This document shows positions 1 to 6,803 of a DNA stretch of 12,859 nucleotides, in pieces. The notes beneath the pieces were generated by a model that saw only the letters and a list, made by a program, of their open reading frames with translations, did not search any database and was not told the DNA's origin. The translations under genes and the position numbers were made by a program. Positions within the stretch are counted from its first letter, which is position 1; each line of letters starts with the position of its first letter. Source of the DNA: Deltaproteobacteria bacterium (GTDB taxonomy: Bacteria; Desulfobacterota; DSM-4660; Desulfatiglandales; HGW-15); contig CP070840.1 in assembly GCA_020342025.1 (NCBI GenBank), forward strand, positions 2,416,100-2,428,958. The letters are read 5' to 3'.

Positions 1-338
1 CCATGGGCATGGATGATTTTGCCCATAAGATGGATGAGGAGATCGTCTATGTTCAACTCCCTGATGAGGGGAAGACCCTGAAAGTGGGGAAGAAGTTCGC
101 CAAGATAGAATCGGGCAAGTGGTTGGGAAAGGTCTTTGCACCTGTCAGTGGCGAGTTGGTGGCCGTGAATGAGGAACTGGAGACCGACCCGGGACGAATC
201 AATGAAGACTGTTACGGGGAAGGGTGGATGTACAAGATTAGGCCGGATGATAGGAGCGAATTGAATAATCTGATCCATGGATCCGAGGCCGTTGAGAAAT
301 GGGTCCTGGAGAGCATTGAGAAATATAAGGAAGAGTAG
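1..338 (+). CDS. GcvH-like lipoyl carrier protein, 5' truncated by window edge
   Basis: Lipoyl-domain carrier protein of the glycine cleavage H family. The visible 111 residues begin inside the fold (GMDDFAHK matches the family's 'GITDYA' strand), so about 20-30 N-terminal residues lie outside the window. The visible ATGs at 3 and 9 are probably internal. The lipoylated lysine is in IESGKW (visible residue 39), followed by FAPVSGELVAVNEEL and NEDCYGEGWMYKI, the usual H-protein hairpin and C-terminal motifs. The gene ends in TAG, 52 bases before a CCG-type iron-sulfur protein, and a lipoate ligase gene follows that one. No gcvT or gcvP is visible. Known: H proteins shuttle aminomethyl groups, while related lipoate-binding proteins (LbpA) serve sHdr-type sulfur/electron-transfer systems. 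The company here suggests an electron-transfer or dedicated carrier role, but ordinary GcvH function cannot be excluded. Family assignment is strong; role is uncertain. Confidence 0.88.
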   Translation, partial: MGMDDFAHKMDEEIVYVQLPDEGKTLKVGKKFAKIESGKWLGKVFAPVSGELVAVNEELETDPGRINEDCYGEGWMYKIRPDDRSELNNLIHGSEAVEKWVLESIEKYKEE

Positions 339-353
339 GGAGTGGGAAGCTTG

Positions 354-371
354 CCCTGAGCTATGTCGAAG
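354..371. repeat. Fragment resembling a common dispersed CCTGAGC/GTCGAAG repeat
   Basis: The gap between the lipoyl carrier and the iron-sulfur gene holds CCCTGAGCTATGTCGAAG. It resembles the short motif of the CCCTGAGC-n-GTCGAAGGG type that I recall recurring between genes in many environmental bacterial genomes. Only one copy is visible in this window, so its repeat nature is recalled rather than shown. It sits immediately upstream of the AAGGAG ribosome binding site of the next gene. Confidence 0.35.
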
Positions 372-390
372 TGTAAGGAGTGAGAAACGC

Positions 391-1578
391 GTGGCTAATC
401 AAGATTTCAGCGTCAAGCAGCTCATAGAGATGGAGGCGTGTACCCAATGCCGGGTCTGTGCGGAGGTCTGCCCGGCTGTCTCTTCCGCTCGGGACGGGGA
501 GCTGTCTGGGGTTTACCGTATTAGAGGCCTCAGACAGATCCTAAAGAGCAGGACGGGACTGTTTCGCAAGCTTTTCTCAGCAAAAGAGCCTGCCAAAGAA
601 GCGTGGGATCACTTCAGTGGTACCGTTTTCCGCTGTACCCTTTGCGGAAATTGCCAGGAAGTATGCCCTGTGGGCATTCATTTGAAGGCATTGTGGCTTT
701 CGCTGCGTCAGGACCTGGTTCATTCCGGTGCCTATCCCAAGAAAATTGAGATGATCCGGGAAAACCTGGAGGAGAGCCACAACGTGTTTGCAGAGGACAA
801 CGAAGAGCGCGCCGACTGGGTGGAAGACATGCGAGACGCCCCGGATCATGGGTTTCTTAAGGACCGAGCCGAAGTGGTCTATTTTACGGGCTGTGTGGCC
901 GCCTATTTCCCGCTGGCCCAGAAGATTCCTATCGCCCTTGCAGAAATATTAAATGTAAGCGAAGTGGATTTTACCCTGTTGGGTGAGGAAGAATGGTGCT
1001 GTGGATTTCCCATGCTTGGCGCGGGCTTGAAAGAGATGTTCCAGGCATTTATGAAACACAACCTAGACGCCGTCCGCGAGAAAGGGGCAAAACGGGTGGT
1101 TTTTGCATGCCCGTCCTGTTATCAGATGTGGCGCGAACACTATCCCCCTGAGTTTGAGATCGTCCATGCCTCTCAGTTCTTGATGGAACTTATCGAGGAT
1201 GGGAAGGTCCCCCTTCAGGATCTCCCCATGACCGTCACCTATCATGATCCCTGTGACCTGGGTCGTGGGGCGCGGGTCTTTGAGGAACCGAGAGAAATTA
1301 TTCGCTCCATCCCGGGCATCAAGTTTGTGGAACTTCCTCGCAATAGAGAGAACTGCCAGTGCTGCGGCGGGGGAGGGAACCTGGAAATGATTGATGCAAA
1401 GCTTTCCGCAGAGATTGCAAAGCGAAAGATTGAGGAAGTCATGAACAGCGGGGCTGAGGCGGTGGTCACGTCCTGCCAACAGTGCGTGCGAACCATGATG
1501 ACCTATGTGAGGAGGAACAAGGTCCCTGTCCAGGTCCTGGACATTACACAGCTCATCCACATGGCGCTGAAACGTTAA
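391..1578 (+). CDS. GlcF/HdrD-like iron-sulfur protein with two [4Fe-4S] motifs and two CCG domains
   Basis: Electron-transfer protein of 395 residues, the size of GlcF/GlpC/HdrD-type subunits. The GTG at 391 is chosen because AAGGAG (375-380) lies 10 bases upstream and conserved sequence starts directly after it; an in-frame ATG at 277 would overlap the preceding gene and add no family-like sequence. Domains in order: ferredoxin-type motif CTQCRVCAEVCP (17-28), second motif CTLCGNCQEVCP (82-93), first CCG domain (C168, WCCGFP at C203/C204, CPSC at C240/C243), second CCG domain (HDPC with C288, CQCCGGGG at C322-C325, SCQQC at C362/C365). All expected cysteines are present. In this family CCG domains bind [4Fe-4S] or non-cubane clusters and exchange electrons with a flavoprotein or thiol partner. 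Here it follows a lipoyl carrier, suggesting dithiol/disulfide electron transfer, and a GlcD-type flavoprotein lies about 10 kb downstream. It is probably cytoplasmic or membrane-peripheral; no membrane segment is seen. Confidence 0.9.
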   Translation: MANQDFSVKQLIEMEACTQCRVCAEVCPAVSSARDGELSGVYRIRGLRQILKSRTGLFRKLFSAKEPAKEAWDHFSGTVFRCTLCGNCQEVCPVGIHLKALWLSLRQDLVHSGAYPKKIEMIRENLEESHNVFAEDNEERADWVEDMRDAPDHGFLKDRAEVVYFTGCVAAYFPLAQKIPIALAEILNVSEVDFTLLGEEEWCCGFPMLGAGLKEMFQAFMKHNLDAVREKGAKRVVFACPSCYQMWREHYPPEFEIVHASQFLMELIEDGKVPLQDLPMTVTYHDPCDLGRGARVFEEPREIIRSIPGIKFVELPRNRENCQCCGGGGNLEMIDAKLSAEIAKRKIEEVMNSGAEAVVTSCQQCVRTMMTYVRRNKVPVQVLDITQLIHMALKR

Positions 1579-1667
1579 AGAACCCTGGACGAACCACTCG
1601 TTTTTCCGTTTTGGAAACAATCCTGCATCCACATGTGCCAACCCTTCTATTTAAGGGGTGAAAGAAC

Positions 1668-2714
1668 ATGAGACTCTATAACCTTGGTAAAGTCCCTTGG
1701 CATGAATCTCAGATTATCTACCATGCCCTGGGCTATTTGGGACGTGAAGCCCTTTCACTCGTCTCACCTGCCACGCCATATGCGTGCATCGGCTTCCACC
1801 AGGACGTGGACCAGGAGGTGGATATCCGTTTTTGCAGAGCGAATAACATACCCATTTTCCGACGCGAAGTGGGGGGAGGGGCCGTCTATCTGGATGGTAA
1901 TCAGCTCTTTTATCAGCTCATTCTCCGCAAGGACAATCCACTCGTCCCCCTGAAGAAAGAGACCTTTTATCGAAAGTTTCTTGAGCCGGTCATTCGCGTT
2001 TATCAACACATTGGCATCCCCGCAGAATACAAACCCATTAACGATCTGATTACCGGATCGCGCAAGATTTCGGGAACCGGGGCGGGTGAGATTGGGGAAT
2101 GTGTTGTCTTTGTGGGTAACCTGATCGTGGATTTCAACTATGAGATGATGGCCAGGATCCTCAAGGTGCCCGATGAGAAATTTCGCGATAAGATCCACAA
2201 GACAATGGAGGATAATCTCTCTACCATCCGTCGTGAACTGGGAGAGAAGGAGGCATCCTTGTGGGATGAGCCCAGCTTGAACGCGTTGCTCGTGGAAGAA
2301 TATGAAAAGATGCTCGGCCCCATGGAGCTTTGCGATAAGGACCAAGCTTTGCAGAGCAAAATGGATGATCTGGAGTGCAGGATGTTGAGCGAAGCGTGGC
2401 TCTATCAAAAAGGCAGGCAGAAGCAGGGGCGGGATGTGAAGATACGCGCCGAGGTAAATGTGGTGCATAAGATGCACAAGGCACAGGGGGGCTTGATACG
2501 GGCCGACTATGAGGTGAGGGAGGGAAAGTTGACCCATGTTTCATTGTCCGGCGACTTTTTCTGCTATCCAGAGAAAGCCATTGAACAGCTGGAAGCCAAG
2601 TTAGTGGGGCAACCCTTAGATGAGGCGACCACTCTCCTTCAACAATTCTACTCTAAGGGGGACATTGAGACCCCGGGTGTCGCTATTGAGGATTGGGCGA
2701 GTCTTTTCAAATAG
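1668..2714 (+). CDS. lplA: Lipoate-protein ligase A family protein with C-terminal accessory domain
   Basis: Predicted ATP-dependent ligase attaching free lipoate, via lipoyl-AMP, to a lipoyl-domain lysine. Of 348 residues, the first ~230 form the BPL/LplA/LipB catalytic fold: RREVGGGAVYLD (65-76) is the lipoate/adenylate-binding loop, and NDLITGSRKISG (125-136) carries the catalytic lysine K133, the same position as I recall for the E. coli enzyme. Residues ~238-348 resemble the LplA accessory C-terminal domain (VSLSGDFFCYP, then a helical end), so the bidomain architecture is complete. The start is supported by AAGGGG (1653-1658), 9 bases before the ATG. It lies 89 bases after the iron-sulfur gene on the same strand, with the lipoyl carrier two genes upstream, so that carrier is the likely substrate (inference). 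It could instead be a general salvage enzyme. Confidence 0.87.
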   Translation: MRLYNLGKVPWHESQIIYHALGYLGREALSLVSPATPYACIGFHQDVDQEVDIRFCRANNIPIFRREVGGGAVYLDGNQLFYQLILRKDNPLVPLKKETFYRKFLEPVIRVYQHIGIPAEYKPINDLITGSRKISGTGAGEIGECVVFVGNLIVDFNYEMMARILKVPDEKFRDKIHKTMEDNLSTIRRELGEKEASLWDEPSLNALLVEEYEKMLGPMELCDKDQALQSKMDDLECRMLSEAWLYQKGRQKQGRDVKIRAEVNVVHKMHKAQGGLIRADYEVREGKLTHVSLSGDFFCYPEKAIEQLEAKLVGQPLDEATTLLQQFYSKGDIETPGVAIEDWASLFK

Positions 2715-2726
2715 GGAAGATTTTTC

Positions 2727-2755
2727 TTGAAACCACAATATATATGATATAAAAT
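2727..2755 (+). promoter_or_regulatory. Sigma70-type promoter for the SYLF lipoprotein gene
   Basis: TTGAAA (2727-2732) and TAAAAT (2750-2755) are separated by exactly 17 bases in an AT-rich stretch directly after the lipoate ligase gene. Each box matches five of six consensus bases. Transcription would start near 2762, giving a leader of about 115 bases before the ATG at 2878. Confidence 0.6.
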
Positions 2756-2768
2756 GCAAAGATATACT

Positions 2769-2798
2769 ATATATTGGCTTTCCTTTTATCCAATATAT
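2769..2798. repeat. AT-rich inverted repeat in the leader of the SYLF gene
   Basis: ATATATTGG (2769-2777) and CCAATATAT (2790-2798) are perfect inverted repeats around a 12-base loop. They lie just downstream of the predicted transcription start. The repeat could be an operator or a leader hairpin. It is an unlikely terminator because no T-run follows. Confidence 0.5.
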
Positions 2799-2877
2799 TT
2801 GGAAAGGGGAAACAAGAGCTGATTAACGTTTATTGATAACCAAATCCATATCCGATTACAAATAAAGGGAGGGAACC

Positions 2878-3576
2878 ATGAAAAAGATTTTAAAGGGCAT
2901 CGTCCTCATCGCGATAATTTCTTTACTGGGTGCTTGCGCCAGCACGCCCGCCACAACACAAGAGCCCCTTGCGCAGCAGTTGTTGGTTGACAGGGCACGT
3001 CTCGCTGCTGACACCTTTATCGGCGACCCAGATATGCAATGGGCCAGAGCGCACCTGAATCAGGCCAAAGGCCTCTTGATTATCCCTGATCTGTACAAAG
3101 GGGCCTGGTTCCTGGGTGGCTCGGGCGGCAGAGGGGTGCTGCTGGTTCGGGACCCGGGGACAGGTGAATGGGTAGGACCCGCTTTTTACAACATTGGCTC
3201 CGTGAGCTTCGGTCTTCAGTTTGGTGGTCAGAAATCAGAAGTCGTTCTTATGGTGATGACGCAGAAGGGTCTGGAAAGGCTGTATAGCACATCCGTCAAG
3301 ATCGGTGGAGAGACTTCCGTGGCTGTAGGACCTCTCGGTACAGGGGTTCAGGGAGCCATGTCAAGTCTCAATGTGGACTATGTCTCCTTTGCACGGACCA
3401 AAGGGGCCTTTATTGGTATCGCCCTGGATGGTGCCGTTGTAAATGAGAATTATGGGTGGAATAAGGCCTATTATGGGAGACCCGTCAGGCCAGTGGATAT
3501 CTTTGTGGCCCATGAGGCCAAAAACCCGAATTCTGATAAGCTCCGTACGACGGTGGCCAAATTAGAACTTCCCTAA
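2878..3576 (+). CDS. SYLF/Ysc84-domain lipoprotein
   Basis: Predicted 232-residue lipoprotein. MKKILKGIVLIAIISLLGAC is a lipoprotein signal with lipobox LLGAC and lipidated Cys20; a Ser/Thr/Pro linker follows. The rest resembles the SYLF (DUF500, YSC84-related) domain: AKGLLIIPDLYKGAW, GGSGGRGVLLVRD, GVQGAMSSLNVDYVSF and FARTKGAFIGIALDG are typical. SYLF domains bind phospholipids in eukaryotes. Bacterial members are usually small secreted or membrane-anchored proteins without a settled role; an envelope function is inferred. AGGGAGGG lies just before the ATG. It has its own promoter and a downstream hairpin, so it is probably monocistronic. Family call is good; function unknown. Confidence 0.85.
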   Translation: MKKILKGIVLIAIISLLGACASTPATTQEPLAQQLLVDRARLAADTFIGDPDMQWARAHLNQAKGLLIIPDLYKGAWFLGGSGGRGVLLVRDPGTGEWVGPAFYNIGSVSFGLQFGGQKSEVVLMVMTQKGLERLYSTSVKIGGETSVAVGPLGTGVQGAMSSLNVDYVSFARTKGAFIGIALDGAVVNENYGWNKAYYGRPVRPVDIFVAHEAKNPNSDKLRTTVAKLELP

Positions 3577-3592
3577 TACCCATCTAAACCTA

Positions 3593-3621
3593 AAGGGCAG
3601 GGCTATTGCGGCCCTGCCCTT
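3593..3621 (+). terminator. Strong GC-rich hairpin after the SYLF gene, probable terminator
   Basis: AAGGGCAGGGC (3593-3603) pairs perfectly over 11 bases with GCCCTGCCCTT (3611-3621) around a 7-base loop, 17 bases after the stop codon. The following sequence has only TTGATTAT instead of a clear T-tract, so termination may be partial or the hairpin may protect the transcript's 3' end. Confidence 0.6.
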
Positions 3622-3905
3622 GATTATCCCAATCCTCAATTCGAGTCCCATATCAGTAAGCTCAGTGGGAAGCAGTATATCCGTTGATTTTGAATCTTCA
3701 ATGCAGAAATGGCCGGTTCAGACCCAGGCCGCCCCATATTATGATGTGTGAGGCACATCCTTATGCGGGCTGGTCAAGAACGCCCCCAAATCGTTCCAGG
3801 TTGGTTGACACACCCCTCACATTTTCTTATCATCCCCAATCAAAAAAGAATCCCAGTATTGAGGATTGAAGACTGAGGTACGACCTGGAGAGAAAAGAGG
3901 GTAGC
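3622..3905 (+). promoter_or_regulatory. Intergenic region with near-consensus promoter (3805-3833)
   Basis: This stretch has no convincing gene; the one short open frame from about 3684 has no ribosome binding site or recognisable motif. It carries TTGACA (3805-3810) and TATCAT (3828-3833), separated by 17 bases. That predicts a start near 3840 and a leader of about 65 bases before the GTG at 3906. The segment between the hairpin and the promoter shows nothing I can name. Confidence 0.6.
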
Positions 3906-5441
3906 GTGGCAGCGGACTCTGTTTTGGAAATCACTGCCTATGGTGCATGGAACGGTGGGACCCTTGTTGACAACTCATTTTTTGAAAACAGGGGGATGTT
4001 CTTCAAGGGCGGGATACCGGTCAATAATGACTCCATAGAGGCACGGGTTGGTGTAAGGACTCGGATTGCTGCTCCGCCGGACGAGAGAATTGGCGTGGTT
4101 GCGCTGAGAGATCTCCTGGAAACATCTCATATTGACCCTTCTCGAATCAAGTTAGTCATTGGAGCAACCAATGTGGGGGACGACAAATATGACCCTGGTC
4201 CGCTTGTCAGACATCCTTTTGAACTGATTCGTTCTCATTGTCCCAACGGTATGGTTTTGGATTTATATGCTGGTTGTCCCGGGTTCAATGTGGCTGCAGA
4301 GCTTGTCTTCATGCTCTCTCTTGCCGGCGTCCTGAAGGCTGGTGATATATCCGTTATTGTGGGTGCTGAAAACGTCCATCGTGCAAAGACGTTCAGGCCG
4401 CTCGACACCTCCAGTATTATATTCGGGGATGACGCCCTGGCCACGGCGCTTGAAACGAGAGTTAGCGCGAAACCCGAAGGAGACTATTCTCGCAGTAAGA
4501 AGGCGAAACTCAGTCTCAAAGAGGATTTTATAACATCCATTGCAGAAAAGATTTTTGAGTTAAACGGGCATGGCAGGATTGACGGCATAATCATCGATAA
4601 TCAGCTTGGGAAATTTCAATACAGAGTTCCTGCGGCTGCGGCAAGAGTTCAGCACAGGTTGGTGGAGCTAATGTATCCCCAAGAGGCGTCAAAAGGGACT
4701 TTTACACGTTTTAAGGATGCAACAAGATTCTACAATCGACATGTGAACTCATTTGGCTTTGACATCATGACTATTAACAAAGACCCTGGCCAGGTTGAAG
4801 GAATTGCCAGGGCATACGTTGAATCAGGAAAATGCGGGGTCGTTGTTTCCGCCTATTTGCGCCCTGACCTGAATGTAGAGCTTGTGCTGCACAAAGGGGA
4901 AAACTACATCTTTGAAAAGCCTCGGTATGGCGTTATCGACACCCTCACCAGAACTCATGGTTGCTTTGGCGATTACATTCAGGTTGTGCCAGATCATGGG
5001 GACGTCTTTGCAGAGATAGATGGGAAAGGCGTTTTTCTGCACGCCACCCGCGGCGCCGGGGCACATTTGTCCCAGCTGTTGCCCCAAAATAACCTAACCA
5101 TAGACGACATTGATCTTCTCATCGAACATCAAGCAAATTTTGCTATGATACCTATGACCCTGGAGAAGGTATTAAGGGGTGAAAACCCGGATGTGAAGAA
5201 AAGTGTGACTGATTACATTGCGAACAAAATGGTGACCAATATTCATGAGCGAGGTAATTGTTCTGTTGTCTGTATGCAAAGACTCCCATACGATCTCCAG
5301 CGGGGGGCATTGAAAGAAGACGCCATCCAAGGCTATCCTGTAAACAGAAACCTCAACAATCTAAGACACGCAAAAACCATATTGTACGATTCTGTGGGCA
5401 CCGGTATGACCCGAAGTGCCATTTTGGAAAGAAGAGTTTAG
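3906..5441 (+). CDS. Enlarged ketoacyl-ACP synthase III (FabH)-like thiolase-fold protein
   Basis: Predicted 511-residue condensing enzyme, about 180 longer than a usual FabH. The GTG start has AAGAGG (3895-3900) 5 bases upstream. FabH-like landmarks in order: VGVRTRIAAPPDE (48-60), nucleophile Cys124 in LDLYAGCPGF, VGAENVH (152-158), FGDDALATALE (173-183), VFLHATRG (376-383), DDIDLLIEHQAN (400-411) with His408, and RGNCSVVC (449-456) with Asn451. The Cys-His-Asn triad expected for acyl transfer and condensation is therefore present. Residues ~185-360 hold an extra segment absent from ordinary FabH; part of it (IDGIIIDNQ..., then PAAAARVQHRLVE, then a degenerate 'FDI...GQVEGIARAYVESGKCGVVVSA') looks like a second, cysteine-less copy of the N-terminal thiolase half. 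Substrate unknown; no acyl carrier or reductase genes are adjacent. It ends 17 bases from the convergent dehydrogenase gene. Confidence 0.75.
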   Translation: MAADSVLEITAYGAWNGGTLVDNSFFENRGMFFKGGIPVNNDSIEARVGVRTRIAAPPDERIGVVALRDLLETSHIDPSRIKLVIGATNVGDDKYDPGPLVRHPFELIRSHCPNGMVLDLYAGCPGFNVAAELVFMLSLAGVLKAGDISVIVGAENVHRAKTFRPLDTSSIIFGDDALATALETRVSAKPEGDYSRSKKAKLSLKEDFITSIAEKIFELNGHGRIDGIIIDNQLGKFQYRVPAAAARVQHRLVELMYPQEASKGTFTRFKDATRFYNRHVNSFGFDIMTINKDPGQVEGIARAYVESGKCGVVVSAYLRPDLNVELVLHKGENYIFEKPRYGVIDTLTRTHGCFGDYIQVVPDHGDVFAEIDGKGVFLHATRGAGAHLSQLLPQNNLTIDDIDLLIEHQANFAMIPMTLEKVLRGENPDVKKSVTDYIANKMVTNIHERGNCSVVCMQRLPYDLQRGALKEDAIQGYPVNRNLNNLRHAKTILYDSVGTGMTRSAILERRV

Positions 5442-5458
5442 GCAAACAGGAAGTTCTC

Positions 5459-6751
5459 TTACCAATATTTCATGGATTCCCGGGCAATTTGAGTCAACTC
5501 CTTTTCCCCCACCTGCCGAGGACATCCCACCAAGAGCCGTTGCTGTTTCAAGGTCCCCTCAACGATCTGAGGGATATCGGCCTCAGTGAAACCCATTTCA
5601 CCCAAACCATTGGGGAAGCCGATATCTTTCATCAATTCTATGACCTGGTGGGAGAGGGCCAGTGCGGCCTCTTTGATCGACATGTTTTTGCTGTTCAGCC
5701 CGAGAAGTTGGGCGCCATAGGCGTGTTTTTCCGGCCAGACCGGTGCGGTGAACCGGAAAGCCGCTGGGGCGGTTATGGTTACGGCCTGACCATGGGGGAT
5801 CATGACTTTTTCCACCTGATATCCTGGAGGTCTGTAGTCTCGCACCATGCCCCCAATGGGATAGGCCATGGAATGGGGGATGTGTACCCCTGCATTCCCG
5901 AATCCGATTCCCGCCAGGGTGGAGCCCACCATCATGTGCCATCTTGCCTCAAGATCATAGGGATCTGCTACGGCCCGTCTTAAGTACTTGCCCACGATTT
6001 CAATGGCCTTCACACAGAAGATGTCACAGAGTACGTTGGACCCAATATAGGCGGCCCTTTGGCTGGGATGATCCGGTTTTTTGCGCTTATCAAAGGGCAG
6101 GCACGTGTAGGATTCCAGGGCATGGGTTAACACATCCATACCCGTTGAGGCGGTAATCTGAGGGGACATGCTTACGGTGAGCAGGGGATCAAGCAAGGCC
6201 ATGGTGGGCCTCAAAAAGGGATGGGAGATCCCGGTTTTGACCTTCATGTCCAGAATATCCAGGACTGACACAGGGGTGGTTTCACTCCCTGTGCCGGATG
6301 TTGTAGGCAAGACCAACAAAGGTTTGAGCGGACCGGGTACGGGTTTGGCATGACCAATCGGTTTGTTCACATATTCCATGACCGGGGCAGGATATGTAAT
6401 CAGAAGGCTGACGGCCTTGGTCGTGTCAATAGTGCTGCCTCCACCTACGGCCACATAGAGATCAAATTCATTTCCTTTTAAGTCATTGGCCACCTTATCG
6501 ATGGACCTGTCTGTGGGTTCCACATGGATATCGTCATAGATCTCCGCACCAATCCCTTCTTTCTCAATAATCTTCTGTATCCTGTCCGGATGACCTGTTG
6601 CCCTCAGATTCTTGTCGGTGCAGATGAGGGCCCTTTTGGCCTCTAATCGCTTCGCTTCATAGCCAACCTCGTCTGCCGCCCCGAAGCCAAGTTTGAGGGG
6701 AACCGTTGTGAATGTAAGGATGGTCTCTGCGGGATATTCTGGAACCGGCAT
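5459..6751 (-). CDS. Iron-containing alcohol dehydrogenase, hydroxyacid-oxoacid transhydrogenase (ADHFE1/HOT) type
   Basis: 430-residue group III iron-dependent dehydrogenase. Its sequence follows animal ADHFE1 throughout: TDKNL (45-49), HVEPTD (76-81), YVAVGGGSTIDTTKA (99-113), PTTSGTGSETT (149-159), HALESYTCLP (210-219), AGIGFGNAGVHIPHSMAYPI (280-299), and a C-terminus with EGTLKQQRL and ESMKYW. Expected metal ligands are D206, H210, H293 and H320; GGGS at 103-106 is the nucleotide-binding loop. ADHFE1 transfers hydride from 4-hydroxybutyrate to 2-oxoglutarate, giving succinate semialdehyde and D-2-hydroxyglutarate, with tightly bound NAD. Bacterial relatives may act as ordinary NAD-linked alcohol dehydrogenases, so substrate is uncertain. 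AAAGGAG lies upstream of the ATG. It is 52 bases downstream of the radical SAM gene on the same strand, so the two are likely cotranscribed. Confidence 0.88.
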   Translation of the reverse strand: MPVPEYPAETILTFTTVPLKLGFGAADEVGYEAKRLEAKRALICTDKNLRATGHPDRIQKIIEKEGIGAEIYDDIHVEPTDRSIDKVANDLKGNEFDLYVAVGGGSTIDTTKAVSLLITYPAPVMEYVNKPIGHAKPVPGPLKPLLVLPTTSGTGSETTPVSVLDILDMKVKTGISHPFLRPTMALLDPLLTVSMSPQITASTGMDVLTHALESYTCLPFDKRKKPDHPSQRAAYIGSNVLCDIFCVKAIEIVGKYLRRAVADPYDLEARWHMMVGSTLAGIGFGNAGVHIPHSMAYPIGGMVRDYRPPGYQVEKVMIPHGQAVTITAPAAFRFTAPVWPEKHAYGAQLLGLNSKNMSIKEAALALSHQVIELMKDIGFPNGLGEMGFTEADIPQIVEGTLKQQRLLVGCPRQVGEKELTQIARESMKYW

Positions 6752-6803
6752 CAGTTATACTCCTTTCTGGCAAATTAGCGAGGGTATTACCCCTGTGTTA
6801 TTC

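Noticed and set aside
277..390. Upstream ATG start for the iron-sulfur protein
   Set aside because: It overlaps the lipoyl carrier gene and encodes no family-like sequence. The GTG at 391 has a good ribosome binding site and begins just before the first cluster motif.
1764..2537. Long minus-strand open frame opposite the lipoate ligase
   Set aside because: It is antisense to a gene with clear catalytic motifs; its protein shows no family features and composition typical of a shadow frame.
3684..3869. 61-codon open frame between the SYLF and ketoacyl synthase genes
   Set aside because: No ribosome binding site or motif, and it runs over the consensus promoter of the next gene.
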